From Lactobacillus kullabergensis (lineage in GTDB: Bacteria > Bacillota > Bacilli > Lactobacillales > Lactobacillaceae): a DNA stretch of 64,000 bases. Below are positions 63,961 to 64,000 of the stretch, piece after piece (position 1 is the stretch's first letter; each line of letters opens with the position of its first letter). Position numbers and translations under genes: made by a program. Location: the NCBI RefSeq assembly GCF_000967195.1, contig NZ_KQ033871.1, forward strand, positions 399,090 through 463,089, in the 5' to 3' direction. The notes under the pieces were generated by a model. The model was not told the DNA's origin and did not search any database. It saw only the letters and a list, made by a program, of their open reading frames with translations.

Positions 63961-64000
63961 ATGAGCGCAGAATCAATTTTAGCAGGTTTAAATCCACAGC
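63961..64000 (+). CDS. pcrA: DNA helicase PcrA, 5' end only
   Basis: The reading begins MSAESILAGLNPQ, the usual start of the UvrD/PcrA helicase in lactobacilli, and runs off the window end after 13 codons. GGGGTGAAAG lies 12-20 nt upstream. PcrA unwinds DNA in repair and rolling-circle replication. Confidence 0.8.
   Translation, partial: MSAESILAGLNPQ

Overview
The window reads as a chromosomal stretch of a low-GC (roughly mid-30s percent by eye) lactic acid bacterium, most likely a host-associated Lactobacillus. Pointers are the large tRNA array, the glycolipid-anchor plus LtaS lipoteichoic acid cluster, secG-rnr-smpB, a xylulose-5-phosphate phosphoketolase, many phosphotransferase (PTS) genes and GntR regulators, and a closing pcrA start. 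The species call is inference. No rRNA, insertion sequence, phage gene or CRISPR array was seen.

Layout. 1-2790: 27 tRNA genes in two runs (16 + 11), separated by a terminator and a promoter region; an fMet-Asp-Phe block of 237 bp is exactly duplicated. 2862-8225: two glycolipid glycosyltransferases, a flippase-like membrane protein and LtaS. 8294-11392: secG, rnr, smpB. 11841-17370: nitroreductase, CNNM/CorC protein, hpt, M42 aminopeptidase, a TPP riboswitch with a YkoE-type thiamine-precursor transporter, udk. 17658-23737: two GntR regulators, a complete mannose-family PTS and two SIS-domain proteins, resembling the gfr systems for fructoselysine/glucoselysine. 23841-30205: small paired membrane proteins, lactose/cellobiose-type PTS IIB and IIA, an aldo/keto reductase, a GH1 phospho-beta-glucosidase and a PTS IIC with an apparent frameshift near its end. 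30354-34645: Dps, rpiA, nucleoside hydrolase, GntR and DeoR regulators. 34933-40823: phosphoketolase, a Mn2+-type (yybP-ykoY) riboswitch before a P-type cation ATPase, and free-methionine-sulfoxide reductase.

41156-44024 is a polar amino acid ABC transporter. 44259-51601 is an operon joining a FrlB-like deglycase and a FrlD-like kinase to a complete Opp/Dpp-type peptide ABC transporter, followed by a ClbS-like gene and a GntR regulator. This is the best candidate for an undescribed system: import of glycated (Amadori) peptides or amino acids by a peptide-type transporter, with intracellular phosphorylation and deglycation. With the gfr-like PTS locus, the window has two different routes to the same type of substrate: PTS uptake with phosphorylation during transport, and ABC uptake followed by kinase action.

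53379-64000: TetR regulator, CPBP membrane protein, aldo/keto reductase, a small surface-polymer locus (CDP-glycerol transferase, flippase, GT32), a SprT-like protein, a MarR regulator with a His/Cys-rich tail and its ABC exporter, tRNA-Leu(AAG), a GH73 glucosaminidase and the 5' end of pcrA.
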